DNA from: Stenotrophomonas humi | Lineage (GTDB): Bacteria > Pseudomonadota > Gammaproteobacteria > Xanthomonadales > Xanthomonadaceae | DNA length: 64,000 nt | NCBI RefSeq assembly: GCF_001431415.1 | Contig: NZ_LDJI01000028.1 | Coordinates: forward strand, 1-64,000 | Direction: 5' to 3' | In this document: in pieces, positions 9,184 to 17,462 of the stretch | Layout of the letters: every line of letters begins with the position of its first letter | Numbering within the stretch: position 1 is the stretch's first letter | Notes under the pieces: model-generated | Seen by the model: the letters and a program-made list of their open reading frames with translations, nothing else | What the model was told of the DNA's origin: nothing | Database searches by the model: none | Program-made: the position numbers and the translations under genes

Positions 9184-9254
9184 CTCCCTACGCCGGTGCA
9201 AACCGGATCAGGTTCCAAGGGACTCTCTCAGCCTGCAAAAACCAGGCACCCCCG
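9184..9254 (-). promoter_or_regulatory. TPP riboswitch (THI element)
   Basis: Read on the minus strand, the element opens with GCGGGGGTGCC, then has GGCTGAGAGAGTCCC, then GGAACCTGATCCGG and closes with CACCGGCGTAGGGAGC. These are the conserved CUGAGA and ACCUGAUC cores of the thiamin pyrophosphate aptamer, with pairing outer helices (GGGGTGCC-type 5' arm, GTAGGGA 3' arm). It lies 72 bases before the receptor start. The gap has no clear terminator with a T run, so control of translation start is more likely than attenuation; this is inference. Confidence 0.95.
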
Positions 9255-9318
9255 CTTCAGGCGCGTATTGGACCACAAACGGTACGGTTTTGCCCTCCGT
9301 CCGTGTTCAGGTGGTGAC

Positions 9319-10455
9319 TCAGGCGGCGGCGTGCAGTGCGGCCAGCAGTGCTTGTCCGTCGTGGCTGCGGAACCATTGCGCGTGGCCCAGCAGGAAGACG
9401 TGATAGGCCACGTCAGCGTCGGCGGTCGAACCGGTTGCGCCCTGGAAGTACTCGACTTCCGACAATGCGAAATCGAAATGCACTACCGGCAGCAGGTCGG
9501 CCAGCAGATGCACCTGCGCAGCAGATAACGGCCGCACCTGTCGGTAGCCATCGAGCAGGGCGAGGGCGATATCCACATGCATCGCCTGCGCGCCACGTTC
9601 CAGTTCCAGCCACGCCACCGCGTTGCGCTCGATTGCCGTGGCCAGATCAAACAGCGCGCTGGTCGGCGAGGCCAGGCCGAAGTCGAGCACGCTTGCCACG
9701 ACCGTGGCAGCACCTTCGCGGCGCCAGAGCAGGTTGGAGACATGCCAATCGTTGTGCGCCCACAGCCGTGGCTCGTCCTGCAGGCGCTCGGCCAATTCCG
9801 CGTGCCATGGCAATACGGTTTGTTCGAGGTCCCATTGCCAGGGCTTGTGCGACAGGTAATCGGCCAGTGCGGGTCGGTCGATGAAGTCGCGCTCCAGCAT
9901 TGCGATGGGGTCGGCGGTGCGGAGCAGATCGTCGCGCGTCACCAGCATGTGGGTGCTGCGCTGGGGAGCGATGTAGCTTGCCGAGGCCTGATGCAGCGTG
10001 GCGAGCATTCTGCCGGCCTCGCGCGCCTGATCCCGCTCGGTCAGAGGTGTCCAGGACGGTGCATCGCGGTACAGATCTTCGCCATCGGCGAGGGCATGCA
10101 CTTCGTAGGTCCAACCATCGTGTGCCACGGCCGTCGCACCGTCGCGATCCTTCAACACCTGGACCACCGGTACGCCTGCCCCGGCAAGGTGCGCGATGAA
10201 GCGGTGTTCCTCGCTCAGACACGCCACATCACGGACGCTGTGGTGGTGACGCTTGATGAAAGTCCGCCCCGTCGCGCTTTCGACGATGCCAGCGGCAGAC
10301 ATGGGACGAGGGCTATGCCACAGCACCGGGCCAGCACCTTCAAGCTGCGGGAAGCGATCACGCAGCCAAGCGACCTCGCGGTCGCTGATCGCAGGCCAGT
10401 CGGCTGGGACCTCGTCATTGTTGAGGCCTTGGACGCGGTGTTGGGGGGTGGTCAT
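9319..10455 (-). CDS. APH-family small-molecule kinase, candidate thiamin kinase
   Basis: A 378-residue soluble protein of the aminoglycoside phosphotransferase/choline kinase fold. The catalytic loop HNDWHVSNLLW starts at about 234 (base Asp236, Asn241) and is followed by VLDFGLASP with the metal aspartate at about 258. This family also includes E. coli thiamin kinase ThiK. The gene ends 65 bases before the TPP riboswitch and is in the same direction as the thiamin receptor and transporter, so a salvage kinase that traps imported vitamin is attractive. It has no riboswitch of its own and could act on another substrate. The start at 10455 (MTTPQHRV) is chosen over an unsupported 36-residue extension. 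Confidence 0.7.
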   Translation of the reverse strand: MTTPQHRVQGLNNDEVPADWPAISDREVAWLRDRFPQLEGAGPVLWHSPRPMSAAGIVESATGRTFIKRHHHSVRDVACLSEEHRFIAHLAGAGVPVVQVLKDRDGATAVAHDGWTYEVHALADGEDLYRDAPSWTPLTERDQAREAGRMLATLHQASASYIAPQRSTHMLVTRDDLLRTADPIAMLERDFIDRPALADYLSHKPWQWDLEQTVLPWHAELAERLQDEPRLWAHNDWHVSNLLWRREGAATVVASVLDFGLASPTSALFDLATAIERNAVAWLELERGAQAMHVDIALALLDGYRQVRPLSAAQVHLLADLLPVVHFDFALSEVEYFQGATGSTADADVAYHVFLLGHAQWFRSHDGQALLAALHAAA

Positions 10456-10697
10456 GAAAGGTAGATCGGAGCGTGCGGGATGGTGCGGGGAGCGAATAGG
10501 GTAGCGCGTGTTGTCGAGCACGGTGACTGCCGCAATGGCGCCTTGCAGCAGCGCCTTCGGCAACGGTTGGCATGTATACGCTCGTTCATGGCGTCTATAA
10601 ACTCCGGGCCCGGGGCATCACCCAACGCAGCGCCTGCGCTTGTCGGGGCGTCAACGCATCGGCCCCTGGATACCCTCTCGAAACGGAAGTCGAACGC

Positions 10698-11651
10698 ATG
10701 AAGATCCGCTTGTTGGTTGCAGCGTTGGCAGGCTTTGCCTGTGCCGATGCCTTCGCAGTAGAAGACACCGCGCCGCAGGGGCCCATCGCCACCATCGAGC
10801 GGCCCGCACGCATCCGCTTGTTTGGCCAGAACGGTGTTGGTTTGACCATGTATACCAATGCGCGTTGTGAGGATGAGTACGACGAGGAGATCGAGGCATC
10901 CGGCGCGTTATCGCACAACTTCAAGGCGCTGATCGGGAAGAAGCGACCGAACGAGTCCATCGGCATTCCCGAAACCGACAGCACGCGGAATCTGGCCTCC
11001 CGCGACAAGCTGTGGGCCAGCCCGTACTACGCGGAGTATCCGTTGGTGCCGGGGCAGCCTGTATCGCTGCAGGCGAACATCGCCAGTGGCTCGGGGTGGA
11101 GCTGCAACCGGGGGCGTGGAATACATATCGCTTTCGTCCCGGAGCCGGGAGTGGATTACGAGGGCGACATGATCCGCGATTTCGGCGGTGGCAGCTGCGG
11201 CATCGCGATCCGTCGTGTCGCTGAGGACGGCAGCGTGAGTGCGGTCCTGGGTACGCCGGTTCCGTCCAGGTGCGCGGTGGAAACCGCCAAGGTGCCGGAG
11301 CTGATGGTGATGCTGCTGGAGCCGGAGCGTCTGCAATACCGGCTTGCGGAAGAAGGCGCTGGCGTCGATGAGCTGGACAACGACGATGACAGCGTCGAGG
11401 ATCTGCAGGAGATGCTGGCCGAGGCGCCCATCGCGCAGGGCATGCCGGTATGCATCGTCGCCGCTGATGAAACCCGTGCCAGCGAATTCGGCAAGGCACT
11501 GCCTGCGCTGCTTCAATCACGCGGCGTGCAGGGGCAGGTGATCCACGGCGATGCCAAGGCTTTGGCGAGCGACTGGCAGCTCACCGCAGAACGGCCACTG
11601 ACCTTCGCCCTGGCTGAGTACTACTGCCGCTCGGTGGCCGGCAATCGCTGA
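10698..11651 (+). CDS. Secreted hypothetical protein
   Basis: A 317-residue protein with a clear signal peptide (MKIRLLVAALAGFACADAFA) and no domain I recognise. The mature part has several cysteines (RCEDEYDEE near the start, GSGWSCNRGRG, GGGSCGIAIRR, PSRCAVET, MPVCIVAAD) that could form periplasmic disulfides, and an acidic strip (VDELDNDDDSVEDLQEM). The start at 10698 is placed at the signal peptide, with ACGGAAG as a weak ribosome site; an upstream start at 10572 lacks support. It converges on the next minus-strand gene and the two share a terminator-like hairpin. Function unknown. Confidence 0.7.
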   Translation: MKIRLLVAALAGFACADAFAVEDTAPQGPIATIERPARIRLFGQNGVGLTMYTNARCEDEYDEEIEASGALSHNFKALIGKKRPNESIGIPETDSTRNLASRDKLWASPYYAEYPLVPGQPVSLQANIASGSGWSCNRGRGIHIAFVPEPGVDYEGDMIRDFGGGSCGIAIRRVAEDGSVSAVLGTPVPSRCAVETAKVPELMVMLLEPERLQYRLAEEGAGVDELDNDDDSVEDLQEMLAEAPIAQGMPVCIVAADETRASEFGKALPALLQSRGVQGQVIHGDAKALASDWQLTAERPLTFALAEYYCRSVAGNR

Positions 11652-11701
11652 CGATTGGCGGGATGGAGGTGCGGCATGCTGGTTACACATAGCCGCCGCA
11701 T

Positions 11702-11729
11702 GGCACTCCTCCCGGCGGGGAGGAGTGCC
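11702..11729. terminator. Hairpin between convergent genes
   Basis: A perfect 12-base-pair stem (GGCACTCCTCCC pairing with GGGAGGAGTGCC) with a GGCG loop lies between two convergent genes. No long T run follows on either side, so it may be a weak bidirectional terminator. Confidence 0.6.
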
Positions 11730-11805
11730 TTCACGTGATGCGGGTAGCTTGCCGGCGCCTCCCAGACCGCGGAATGAGCAATTCGTCCAGCAATGACACG
11801 GTGGC

Positions 11806-12756
11806 TCATCTCACCACGCATTTCAGCGTCCGGCCGTCCCATCCGCAGGACATGCGATTTCGGCCTGCAGAAGAGCCTGTGATCGGGATTCCGTACATCT
11901 GTGCAGCCTGCATCCACCTTTCCAGGTTCCTCGATCCGCCTGCATCCACTTCACCGAAGTAGTACCCACCAGCGTACTCGGGGGCGGTCTGAGGCTGAGC
12001 GATTGTCTCGTCGGGGATTTTGTTTCCAATGTTGTCACGGCTCTCGCCCTTGACGTATTTGGCTTCAGCCACATTGTCCTGCGTTATCCGGTAGGTCGTC
12101 CGTGAGCCATCGCGCCAGGTGATCACTATCGTGATTGCGCCGGCGCCGAATTTTTCGCCCCAGTTCAAGGCCAGCTTCTGCACGGAAAGTGCGATGGAGT
12201 TCCAGGCGGCATTGTCGGTATTCGCACCAGCGAGGTCGGTAGCCAACTGCTGACCCAGCCGAGACTTGAATGTGGCCGACTGAACAATCTCATGCGCATT
12301 GGAATCTCGATAGGCATTGGGAAAGCTGGCTCCCAAGGGATTTGAATGCTGGGGATTGTCCGGGTGAAGGGTAACTATCATGCCTCCGTCACCCTTCCTG
12401 GGTAGGGTTTTTGGCTCCTTGACGCCCTGGTTCGGAGGGGAGCTGCCCCTTGGCGCCGTGACCGTTCCTGACGCATCAAGTACACGGTAGAACGCTGCGG
12501 ATATCTGCGTGGGTACGGAGGCGGGAAGGGTGCGCCAGCGTCTCAGTTCCCTGTCGTACTCAACGTTGTAAGCCGTCAGTCTGGCATTGCTGAAGTCGAC
12601 GACCAGGGTCAATCCGATACCCCCCGAGATCGCGGCATTTCGGGTGGATGGGCAGTTGTTGCATTCGATGACACCTCCCGCGTGGGAGGGGGCGGCGAAC
12701 ATTGTCGAGAGCAGAACAAAGCCGAGCAGTAGCGGGAAGATGGAAATCCGATTCAT
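11806..12756 (-). CDS. Secreted hypothetical protein
   Basis: A 316-residue protein with a signal peptide (FPLLLGFVLLSTMFAAPSHA) and a strong AAGGA ribosome site before 12756. The mature start has a cysteine pair, VIECNNCPSTRN, and the end has CGWDGRTLKC, so disulfides or a metal site are possible. I recognise no domain. The middle includes IVITWRDGSRTTYRI and a serine/asparagine-rich strip. It is monocistronic and converges on the preceding secreted unknown. Low similarity to anything I can name and the lone position suggest an accessory secreted factor, but this is a guess. Confidence 0.65.
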   Translation of the reverse strand: MNRISIFPLLLGFVLLSTMFAAPSHAGGVIECNNCPSTRNAAISGGIGLTLVVDFSNARLTAYNVEYDRELRRWRTLPASVPTQISAAFYRVLDASGTVTAPRGSSPPNQGVKEPKTLPRKGDGGMIVTLHPDNPQHSNPLGASFPNAYRDSNAHEIVQSATFKSRLGQQLATDLAGANTDNAAWNSIALSVQKLALNWGEKFGAGAITIVITWRDGSRTTYRITQDNVAEAKYVKGESRDNIGNKIPDETIAQPQTAPEYAGGYYFGEVDAGGSRNLERWMQAAQMYGIPITGSSAGRNRMSCGWDGRTLKCVVR

Positions 12757-13034
12757 CGGGGGATCCTTGTTCGCAGCTGATGCTGCACAGGAATGCTGGC
12801 GTGGCCATCCATCCCTTGCATCGCCAAAGTGGAAGCAGAAAGTGTCAGCGCAGTGCAATGAATGGCATGGGGGATTTCCCGAAGAGCGTGATCAATCCGG
12901 CCTTTGGGCTGGAGTGGCACGAACCCGGGTTCCTCGTCGGATCAGTCCCGCTGTCTCCGGTCACCCGGGAGCGCCTGGGGAGGCCGAGTGCAGTCGTACC
13001 TGACTCCGGCGCAGGTTTTGGTCATGATTGGTCC

Positions 13035-14129
13035 ATGACCCTCAACCTCGACCACCTGCGCCGCTACGCGGTCGCCCGCTCGCTGTTCAAGCCGACCACG
13101 TTGATGCGGGCGATCGGCAAGCTGGGCTTTGTCCAGGCCGATCCCATCCGGGCACCTGCGCGGGCGCAGGACCTGACCTTGCGTCACCGGGTCAGCGGCT
13201 ACCGTGCCGGCGAGCTGGAGCAGCGCTATCCGCGATTGGCCCTGGAAGAGGACTTCTTCGTCAACTACGGCTTTCTGCCGCGCGAGCACCATGCATTGAT
13301 GCACCCGCGCGAGGCGCGCGTGGTATGGACGCCGACACGTTGGAAGCAGGCGCACGCGGTGCGGGAGTTCATTGCCGAACGCGGGGCGGTGCACCCGCGT
13401 GAAGTGGATGCGCACTTCGCCCATGGCAAGACCACCAACTGGTTTGGCGGCTCGTCCAATGCCAGTACCCAGTTGCTCGATGGCATGCACTACCGGGGCA
13501 TGTTGCGCGTGGCGCGCCGCGACGGTGGCACACGCGTCTATGCCCTGCGCGGCGGGGATGCGGCGCCGGTAGACGAGTTGGTGGCCCATGCGCGCCTGGA
13601 TGCGCTGCTCGACATCGTCGTACGCAAGTACGCACCGCTGCCGGCGGCCAGTCTGGGGCAGCTGCTGGGATACCTGCGCAGCGGCGTGCCACAGTGGCAG
13701 GGCCTGCGCGCTGCCGCGCTCAAGCGTGCACGTGAGCGCCTGGGCACGGCCCGCATTGACGGTGTGGACTGGTACTGGCCAGCGGACGAGAATCCACGCG
13801 CGGCACGCTGGAAGCCCGATGATGCGGTGCGGCTGCTGACGCCGTTCGATCCAGTGGTGTGGGACCGGCGCCGTTTCGAGTTGTTCTGGGGCTGGGCGTA
13901 TCGTTTCGAGGCCTACACACCCGCACCCAAGCGCAAGCTCGGTTACTACGCGTTGCCGCTGTTGTGGCATGACCGGGTGATCGGCTGGGCCAACCTCAGT
14001 GTCGCCGGAGGTGAGCTGCAGTCGCAATTCGGTTATGTGGACGGTCGTGCACCGCGTGATGCTGCGTTCCGCTCGGCATGCAACGCGGAGCTGGAGCGCA
14101 TGCGCATCTTCCTTGGGCTGGAAGGATGA
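13035..14129 (+). CDS. ycaQ: YcaQ-type winged-helix DNA glycosylase
   Basis: A 364-residue protein of the HTH_42/YcaQ family. Members are DNA glycosylases built from tandem winged helices; AlkZ and YcaQ unhook nitrogen-linked interstrand crosslinks and remove bulky alkylated bases. The catalytic motif is visible as Q34-A-D36 in KLGFVQADPIRAPARAQDL, the Q-x-D form typical of the YcaQ branch rather than Q-x-Q of AlkZ. Further family blocks are FFVNYGFLPREHHALMHP, LLTPFDPVVWDRRR and KLGYYALPLLW. The start at 13035 matches the usual family N terminus; a longer open frame upstream is not conserved. Monocistronic, so an own promoter is expected. Confidence 0.88.
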   Translation: MTLNLDHLRRYAVARSLFKPTTLMRAIGKLGFVQADPIRAPARAQDLTLRHRVSGYRAGELEQRYPRLALEEDFFVNYGFLPREHHALMHPREARVVWTPTRWKQAHAVREFIAERGAVHPREVDAHFAHGKTTNWFGGSSNASTQLLDGMHYRGMLRVARRDGGTRVYALRGGDAAPVDELVAHARLDALLDIVVRKYAPLPAASLGQLLGYLRSGVPQWQGLRAAALKRARERLGTARIDGVDWYWPADENPRAARWKPDDAVRLLTPFDPVVWDRRRFELFWGWAYRFEAYTPAPKRKLGYYALPLLWHDRVIGWANLSVAGGELQSQFGYVDGRAPRDAAFRSACNAELERMRIFLGLEG

Positions 14130-14190
14130 GTTCATCCGCGTTGTCCGTCATGGAAATTTTGTGTCATCCGATTACTGATCAGGCAGGGAA

Positions 14191-14589
14191 ATGATGAAGT
14201 CAGCGTCGACAGCCAGCCGCAGCAGCGCAGTGCACATGGCAGTGGCCTTCATCGCGATGGGCGGCTGGGCGGCGTTCGCAAACAGTGCGCATCCGATGCC
14301 GGGGCCGCTGATTGCGGGCGTGGTGCAAGGCACGCTATCCGCACTGATCACGCTGTTTCTCAAGCGCATGATCGAGGCGTTGTCGGCCCGGTACCCAGGG
14401 AGCGTCGGCACCTGGCTGCCGCCGCTGGTTGCGGTGCTGTCCTCTTTGGCCCTGCTGAGCAGCGTCCACTGGTTGGCCGGTACGCCGGAGATCGTGCGCA
14501 CGATGGCTGTCCCGCTTTCGGTCACAGCGGTCTACGCCACCGTGTACAACCTGGCGTTGCGTCGGGTGGCTGCCGGCGGTGTTGGTTAG
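14191..14589 (+). CDS. Small inner-membrane protein, unknown
   Basis: A 132-residue protein with about four hydrophobic segments: AVAFIAMGGWAAFANSA, LIAGVVQGTLSALITLFL, WLPPLVAVLSSLALLSSVHWLAG and VPLSVTAVYATVYNLAL. A charged motif KRMIEALSARYPGS separates two of them. The ribosome site is GGCAGGGAA right before a double ATG. It follows ycaQ by 61 bases on the same strand and might be read through from it, but no functional link is evident. Function unknown. Confidence 0.65.
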   Translation: MMKSASTASRSSAVHMAVAFIAMGGWAAFANSAHPMPGPLIAGVVQGTLSALITLFLKRMIEALSARYPGSVGTWLPPLVAVLSSLALLSSVHWLAGTPEIVRTMAVPLSVTAVYATVYNLALRRVAAGGVG

Positions 14590-14818
14590 GCCTGCCGGCG
14601 CGGCGTTGATTCGACCCTGATCCCGGTTCTTTGTTTTCTGATTTCGCGCGTCGTGCCGCGATGGGGGGCGGCGTGGTATGAGCAAATGCTCGACGTGCCG
14701 GCCGGTTTTGCCTACCATGCCGCCACCAGCAAGCCAGCCCGCGATTCCGCAGGCCCTGCCGTTCGAAGACGGCCCAGCGAGCCAGGACACCCTCCGTGCC
14801 CTATCAAGGAAGCTCGCA

Positions 14819-15970
14819 ATGTCTCCATCTTTCCTGTCCCGTTCCGTCGCGCTTGCGCTGACGGTGTCTTTTGCGCTGGCTGCACCGGGCGCCTTCGCCG
14901 CCGCGCCAGCCGCCGCCCACACCGCCGCTGCTGCGGGTGTGCAACGTCAGGCCGTGGCCAAGGGTCTTTACGAACTGGCTTACAGCCCCTTGCAGAATGC
15001 TCTGTTCGTGGCCTCCTCCGGCGGGTTTGGTGATGACGCCGGCCCCGCGCAGGTACTGCGCCTGGATCCGAAAACGCTGGCCGTGCAGGCGCGCATTCCG
15101 CTGGAGCGCAAGGCGTTCGGCGTAGTGCTCGATGATGTCGGTCATCGTCTCTACGTGGGCAATACCGTCGATACCTCGGTGACGGTGGTGGATACCGCGC
15201 AGAACAAAGCCATTGGCACCGTGCAGCTGATGGAAAAGGTGGTCGGCAAGGACGGCAAGTCGTACTACAGCCATGACCTGCGTGAGCTGGTGGTCGATGC
15301 GCCGAATCATCGCCTGTACGTCACCGGCCACTCGCAGGAAGGCAGTGTGCTGTTCGTGGTGGATACGCAGTCGTTGACGCTGGTCGACACCATCGCCGGA
15401 CTGGGCAACGCCAAGGCACCGGGGTTGGCCCTGGATACGGCGGGCAAGCAGGTATACACCTCCAACCTGTTGGGGGAACTGGTCAGGGTTGGCACCGACA
15501 GCGGCAAGGTTGAGCAGCGCTTCAGGATCAGTGCCGAGCAGCCGATGAACATCGCGCTGGATCCTTCCAGCCCGCGCCTGTTCGTCACCGACCAGGGGCT
15601 GGAGATGATCCGCAGTTACCAGGGCAACAGCATCGCGGGCTTCGTCTCGCGTCATCCGGGCAAGCGCGTGCTGGTACTCGACCGCAGCACCGGGCAGGAG
15701 CTTGCCAGCATTGCGACCGATGCCGGCCCGCTGGGCATCCTGCTGGACGCACCGCGCAAGCGGCTGTATGTGACCAACCGCGAGGCCGGCACGGTCACTG
15801 CGTATGACAGCGACAGCTATCAGCAGCTGGCAAGCTGGTCGGTGCCTACGCACCCCAACAGCCTTGCGCTGGATGCGAAGAACAACGTGCTGTACGTGAG
15901 CATCAAGAACGGCGAAGCCGACCCGAAGGGCGGCGAGGAAAGTGTTGCCCGTATCGAGCTTGGCAGTTGA
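14819..15970 (+). CDS. yncE: YncE-like secreted beta-propeller protein
   Basis: A 383-residue exported protein. A signal peptide (LALTVSFALAAPGAFAA) is followed by repeated propeller blades, each with a RLYVxN or LYVxx core: HRLYVGNTVDTSVTVVDT, HRLYVTGHSQEGSVLFVVDT, KQVYTSNLLGELVRVGT, RLYVTNREAGTVTAYDS and NNVLYVSIKNG. This matches E. coli YncE, a periplasmic seven-bladed propeller reported to bind single-stranded DNA and linked to iron-limited growth; its real role is unsettled. The start at 14819 has an AAGGAAG ribosome site and puts the signal peptide at the N terminus. Monocistronic. Confidence 0.85.
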   Translation: MSPSFLSRSVALALTVSFALAAPGAFAAAPAAAHTAAAAGVQRQAVAKGLYELAYSPLQNALFVASSGGFGDDAGPAQVLRLDPKTLAVQARIPLERKAFGVVLDDVGHRLYVGNTVDTSVTVVDTAQNKAIGTVQLMEKVVGKDGKSYYSHDLRELVVDAPNHRLYVTGHSQEGSVLFVVDTQSLTLVDTIAGLGNAKAPGLALDTAGKQVYTSNLLGELVRVGTDSGKVEQRFRISAEQPMNIALDPSSPRLFVTDQGLEMIRSYQGNSIAGFVSRHPGKRVLVLDRSTGQELASIATDAGPLGILLDAPRKRLYVTNREAGTVTAYDSDSYQQLASWSVPTHPNSLALDAKNNVLYVSIKNGEADPKGGEESVARIELGS

Positions 15971-16024
15971 GTGATGCGATTGGCGCATGATTGCGCCGCA
16001 GGGGGCCAGGGCAGTACGTGCCCG

Positions 16025-16465
16025 TTACCCTGGTCCCTTGTTTCCTGCTGACACGGCTGCGCGCTGCGGGGCCTGCCGGCGCAGCGCCTTGTTCATCAGG
16101 CACTGGAATGTCGGGCATTGCAGGTGGTCAGCCTGCTGGCAGCGGGCCGCATGACGCAGGCCGTCGCGCAGTGCCTGCAGGCGCGCGATGTGCCTATCGA
16201 GATCGTTGGCCTTGCGCAACAGCAGCGGGCGGTCCATCGCGAACTGGCCGTGGGCGTCGAACATGCCGGCGATCTCGTCGAGCGAAAAGCCCGCAGCGCG
16301 GCCCAGCGCGATCAATGCCAGCCGCTGCATCACCGCCGCATCGTAGACGCGGCGCAGTCCCTTGCGGCCCAGTGGATGGACGAGCCCGCGCGCTTCGTAG
16401 TAACGCAGCGTGGAGGCGGGCAGGCCGGACTGGCGGCTGACCTGGCCGATGTCGAGCTCCTGCAT
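16025..16465 (-). CDS. MerR-family transcriptional regulator
   Basis: A 146-residue regulator. The winged-helix DNA-binding head is clear (LDIGQVSRQSGLPASTLRYYEARGLV), followed by the long dimerisation helix (LLLRKANDLDRHIARLQALRDGL). The tail has three cysteines, C-x6-C-x4-C (CQQADHLQCPTFQC), that could bind a metal or respond to thiols; this is not the SoxR cluster motif. It is divergent from a DUF2938 membrane protein, with a MerR-style palindromic operator in the 69-base gap. In this family the regulator twists a long-spacer promoter into activity on sensing its signal. The signal here is unknown. Confidence 0.85.
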   Translation of the reverse strand: MQELDIGQVSRQSGLPASTLRYYEARGLVHPLGRKGLRRVYDAAVMQRLALIALGRAAGFSLDEIAGMFDAHGQFAMDRPLLLRKANDLDRHIARLQALRDGLRHAARCQQADHLQCPTFQCLMNKALRRQAPQRAAVSAGNKGPG

Positions 16466-16467
16466 GC

Positions 16468-16498
16468 TTGACCTCAAGTCGACTTCAACTAGCAGACT
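16468..16498 (+). promoter_or_regulatory. MerR-type operator and promoter
   Basis: A -35-like TTGACC at 16468-16473 is followed by a perfect 10-base palindrome AAGTCGACTT (16476-16485) and a weak -10-like CAGACT at 16493, giving the 19-base spacer typical of MerR-controlled promoters. It faces the DUF2938 gene and abuts the start of the regulator. It resembles SoxR-box sequences in layout. The -10 match is poor, so its exact place is uncertain. Confidence 0.6.
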
Positions 16499-16534
16499 GG
16501 ATGAGAACAGGAATCCAGTGGAGAGGAAAGCGCC

Positions 16535-17017
16535 GTGACGACGTCGGAGTGGGCAATACGAATCGTGGTGCTCGGCGGTGTCGCCACACTGGTGATGGAT
16601 GGATGGGCGTTGTTGCTGCGCTGGATGGGCCTGCCGACACTGGACTATGCGCTGGTTGGCCGCTGGCTTGGGCACATGCGTGAAGGGCGCTGGTGGCATC
16701 GTCCAATCCAGCACAGCACGCCGATACCCCATGAGCGCCTGCTGGGTTGGGGTGCGCACTATGCGCTCGGCATCCTGTTCGCACTGCTGTTGTGGATGGT
16801 GGCGGGGGAGGGCTGGCTTCGTCAGCCCACGCTGGCACCGGCGCTGGTGTTCGGCGTGGCGACCGTGATCGTGCCGTGGTGCGTGATCCAGCCGGCGTTC
16901 GGTGCCGGTGTGGCGGCATCACGCACACCGAAGCCTTGGCGTGCACGCGTGCAGAGCGCAGCAACGCATGCGGTATTCGGTGTGGGCCTGTTCATCGGTG
17001 CTTTGGTCGTTGCCTGA
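16535..17017 (+). CDS. DUF2938 family membrane protein
   Basis: A 160-residue inner-membrane protein starting at GTG, preceded by the ribosome site GAGAGGAAAG. It has about four hydrophobic segments and conserved polar blocks between them: WMGLPTLDYALVGRWLGHM, GRWWHRPIQHSTPIPHERLLGWGAHYALGILFA and VIVPWCVIQPAFGAGVAASRTP. The histidine-rich loop could bind a metal or ligand. These blocks fit the DUF2938 family, whose function is not established. It is divergent from a MerR regulator across a MerR-type promoter, so it is very likely the regulator's target and part of a stress response. Confidence 0.8.
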   Translation: MTTSEWAIRIVVLGGVATLVMDGWALLLRWMGLPTLDYALVGRWLGHMREGRWWHRPIQHSTPIPHERLLGWGAHYALGILFALLLWMVAGEGWLRQPTLAPALVFGVATVIVPWCVIQPAFGAGVAASRTPKPWRARVQSAATHAVFGVGLFIGALVVA

Positions 17018-17167
17018 GGCGCGGATTGTCGCCCGGGTCGCAGCGGCTAATGTGGTGGTGTTGCCTGGTTACGTTTGTAGCGGGACGCACACAAGGGGTT
17101 ACAGCGAGATAACCGTTGGGCGCGCAGGCTGCTGGTGCGGCAGTGTGCCGTGATGTGGAGGTAGACG

Positions 17168-17353
17168 ATGGGCAGCAAGCAGCACCCCAACCCGCCGCAG
17201 AAGATGGACCAGAACCGGCCGGGGCGTCCGGGTGTGGATGACGCGCAGAAGGCCAATCCTTCGCGGCAGGCGTCGCGCACCGAGCCGAGCCACCAGAAGG
17301 ACATGCAGGACAGGCAGGCGTCGCAGAAAGACCGGATGGCGCCCAAACATTGA
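17168..17353 (+). CDS. Small disordered hydrophilic protein
   Basis: A 61-residue protein with a strong ribosome site (TGGAGGTAGACG) before its ATG. It is made almost wholly of polar and charged residues with many Q, P, K, R, D and S and no hydrophobic core (PQKMDQNRPGRPGVDDAQK, then SHQKDMQDRQASQKDR). It should be intrinsically disordered, like small stress-type hydrophilins. A strong GC hairpin follows directly, which supports a real short transcript. No function is known to me. Confidence 0.65.
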   Translation: MGSKQHPNPPQKMDQNRPGRPGVDDAQKANPSRQASRTEPSHQKDMQDRQASQKDRMAPKH

Positions 17354-17368
17354 TGTCGCTGTAAACAG

Positions 17369-17393
17369 GCAAGGCCCCGGATCGGGGCCTTGC
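17369..17393 (+). terminator. Hairpin after the small hydrophilic gene
   Basis: A perfect 11-base-pair stem (GCAAGGCCCCG with CGGGGCCTTGC) and a three-base loop, 16 bases after the stop codon. It lacks a T run, so it may act as a processing or pause hairpin as much as a terminator. Confidence 0.6.
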
Positions 17394-17462
17394 CATGCTG
17401 CTCTGGAGCGACGCCGGAGGCAGCGGGAAAGCTGCAGCCAGCATGAAGAGGAGGGGGCGCCT

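Noticed and set aside
9319..10455. Calling the kinase an aminoglycoside-resistance gene
   Set aside because: Only the fold signature is shared; the chromosomal thiamin context does not suggest drug resistance.
16025..16465. Naming the MerR protein SoxR
   Set aside because: The operator looks SoxR-like, but the C-x2-C-x-C-x5-C iron-sulfur motif is absent and the cysteine spacing differs.
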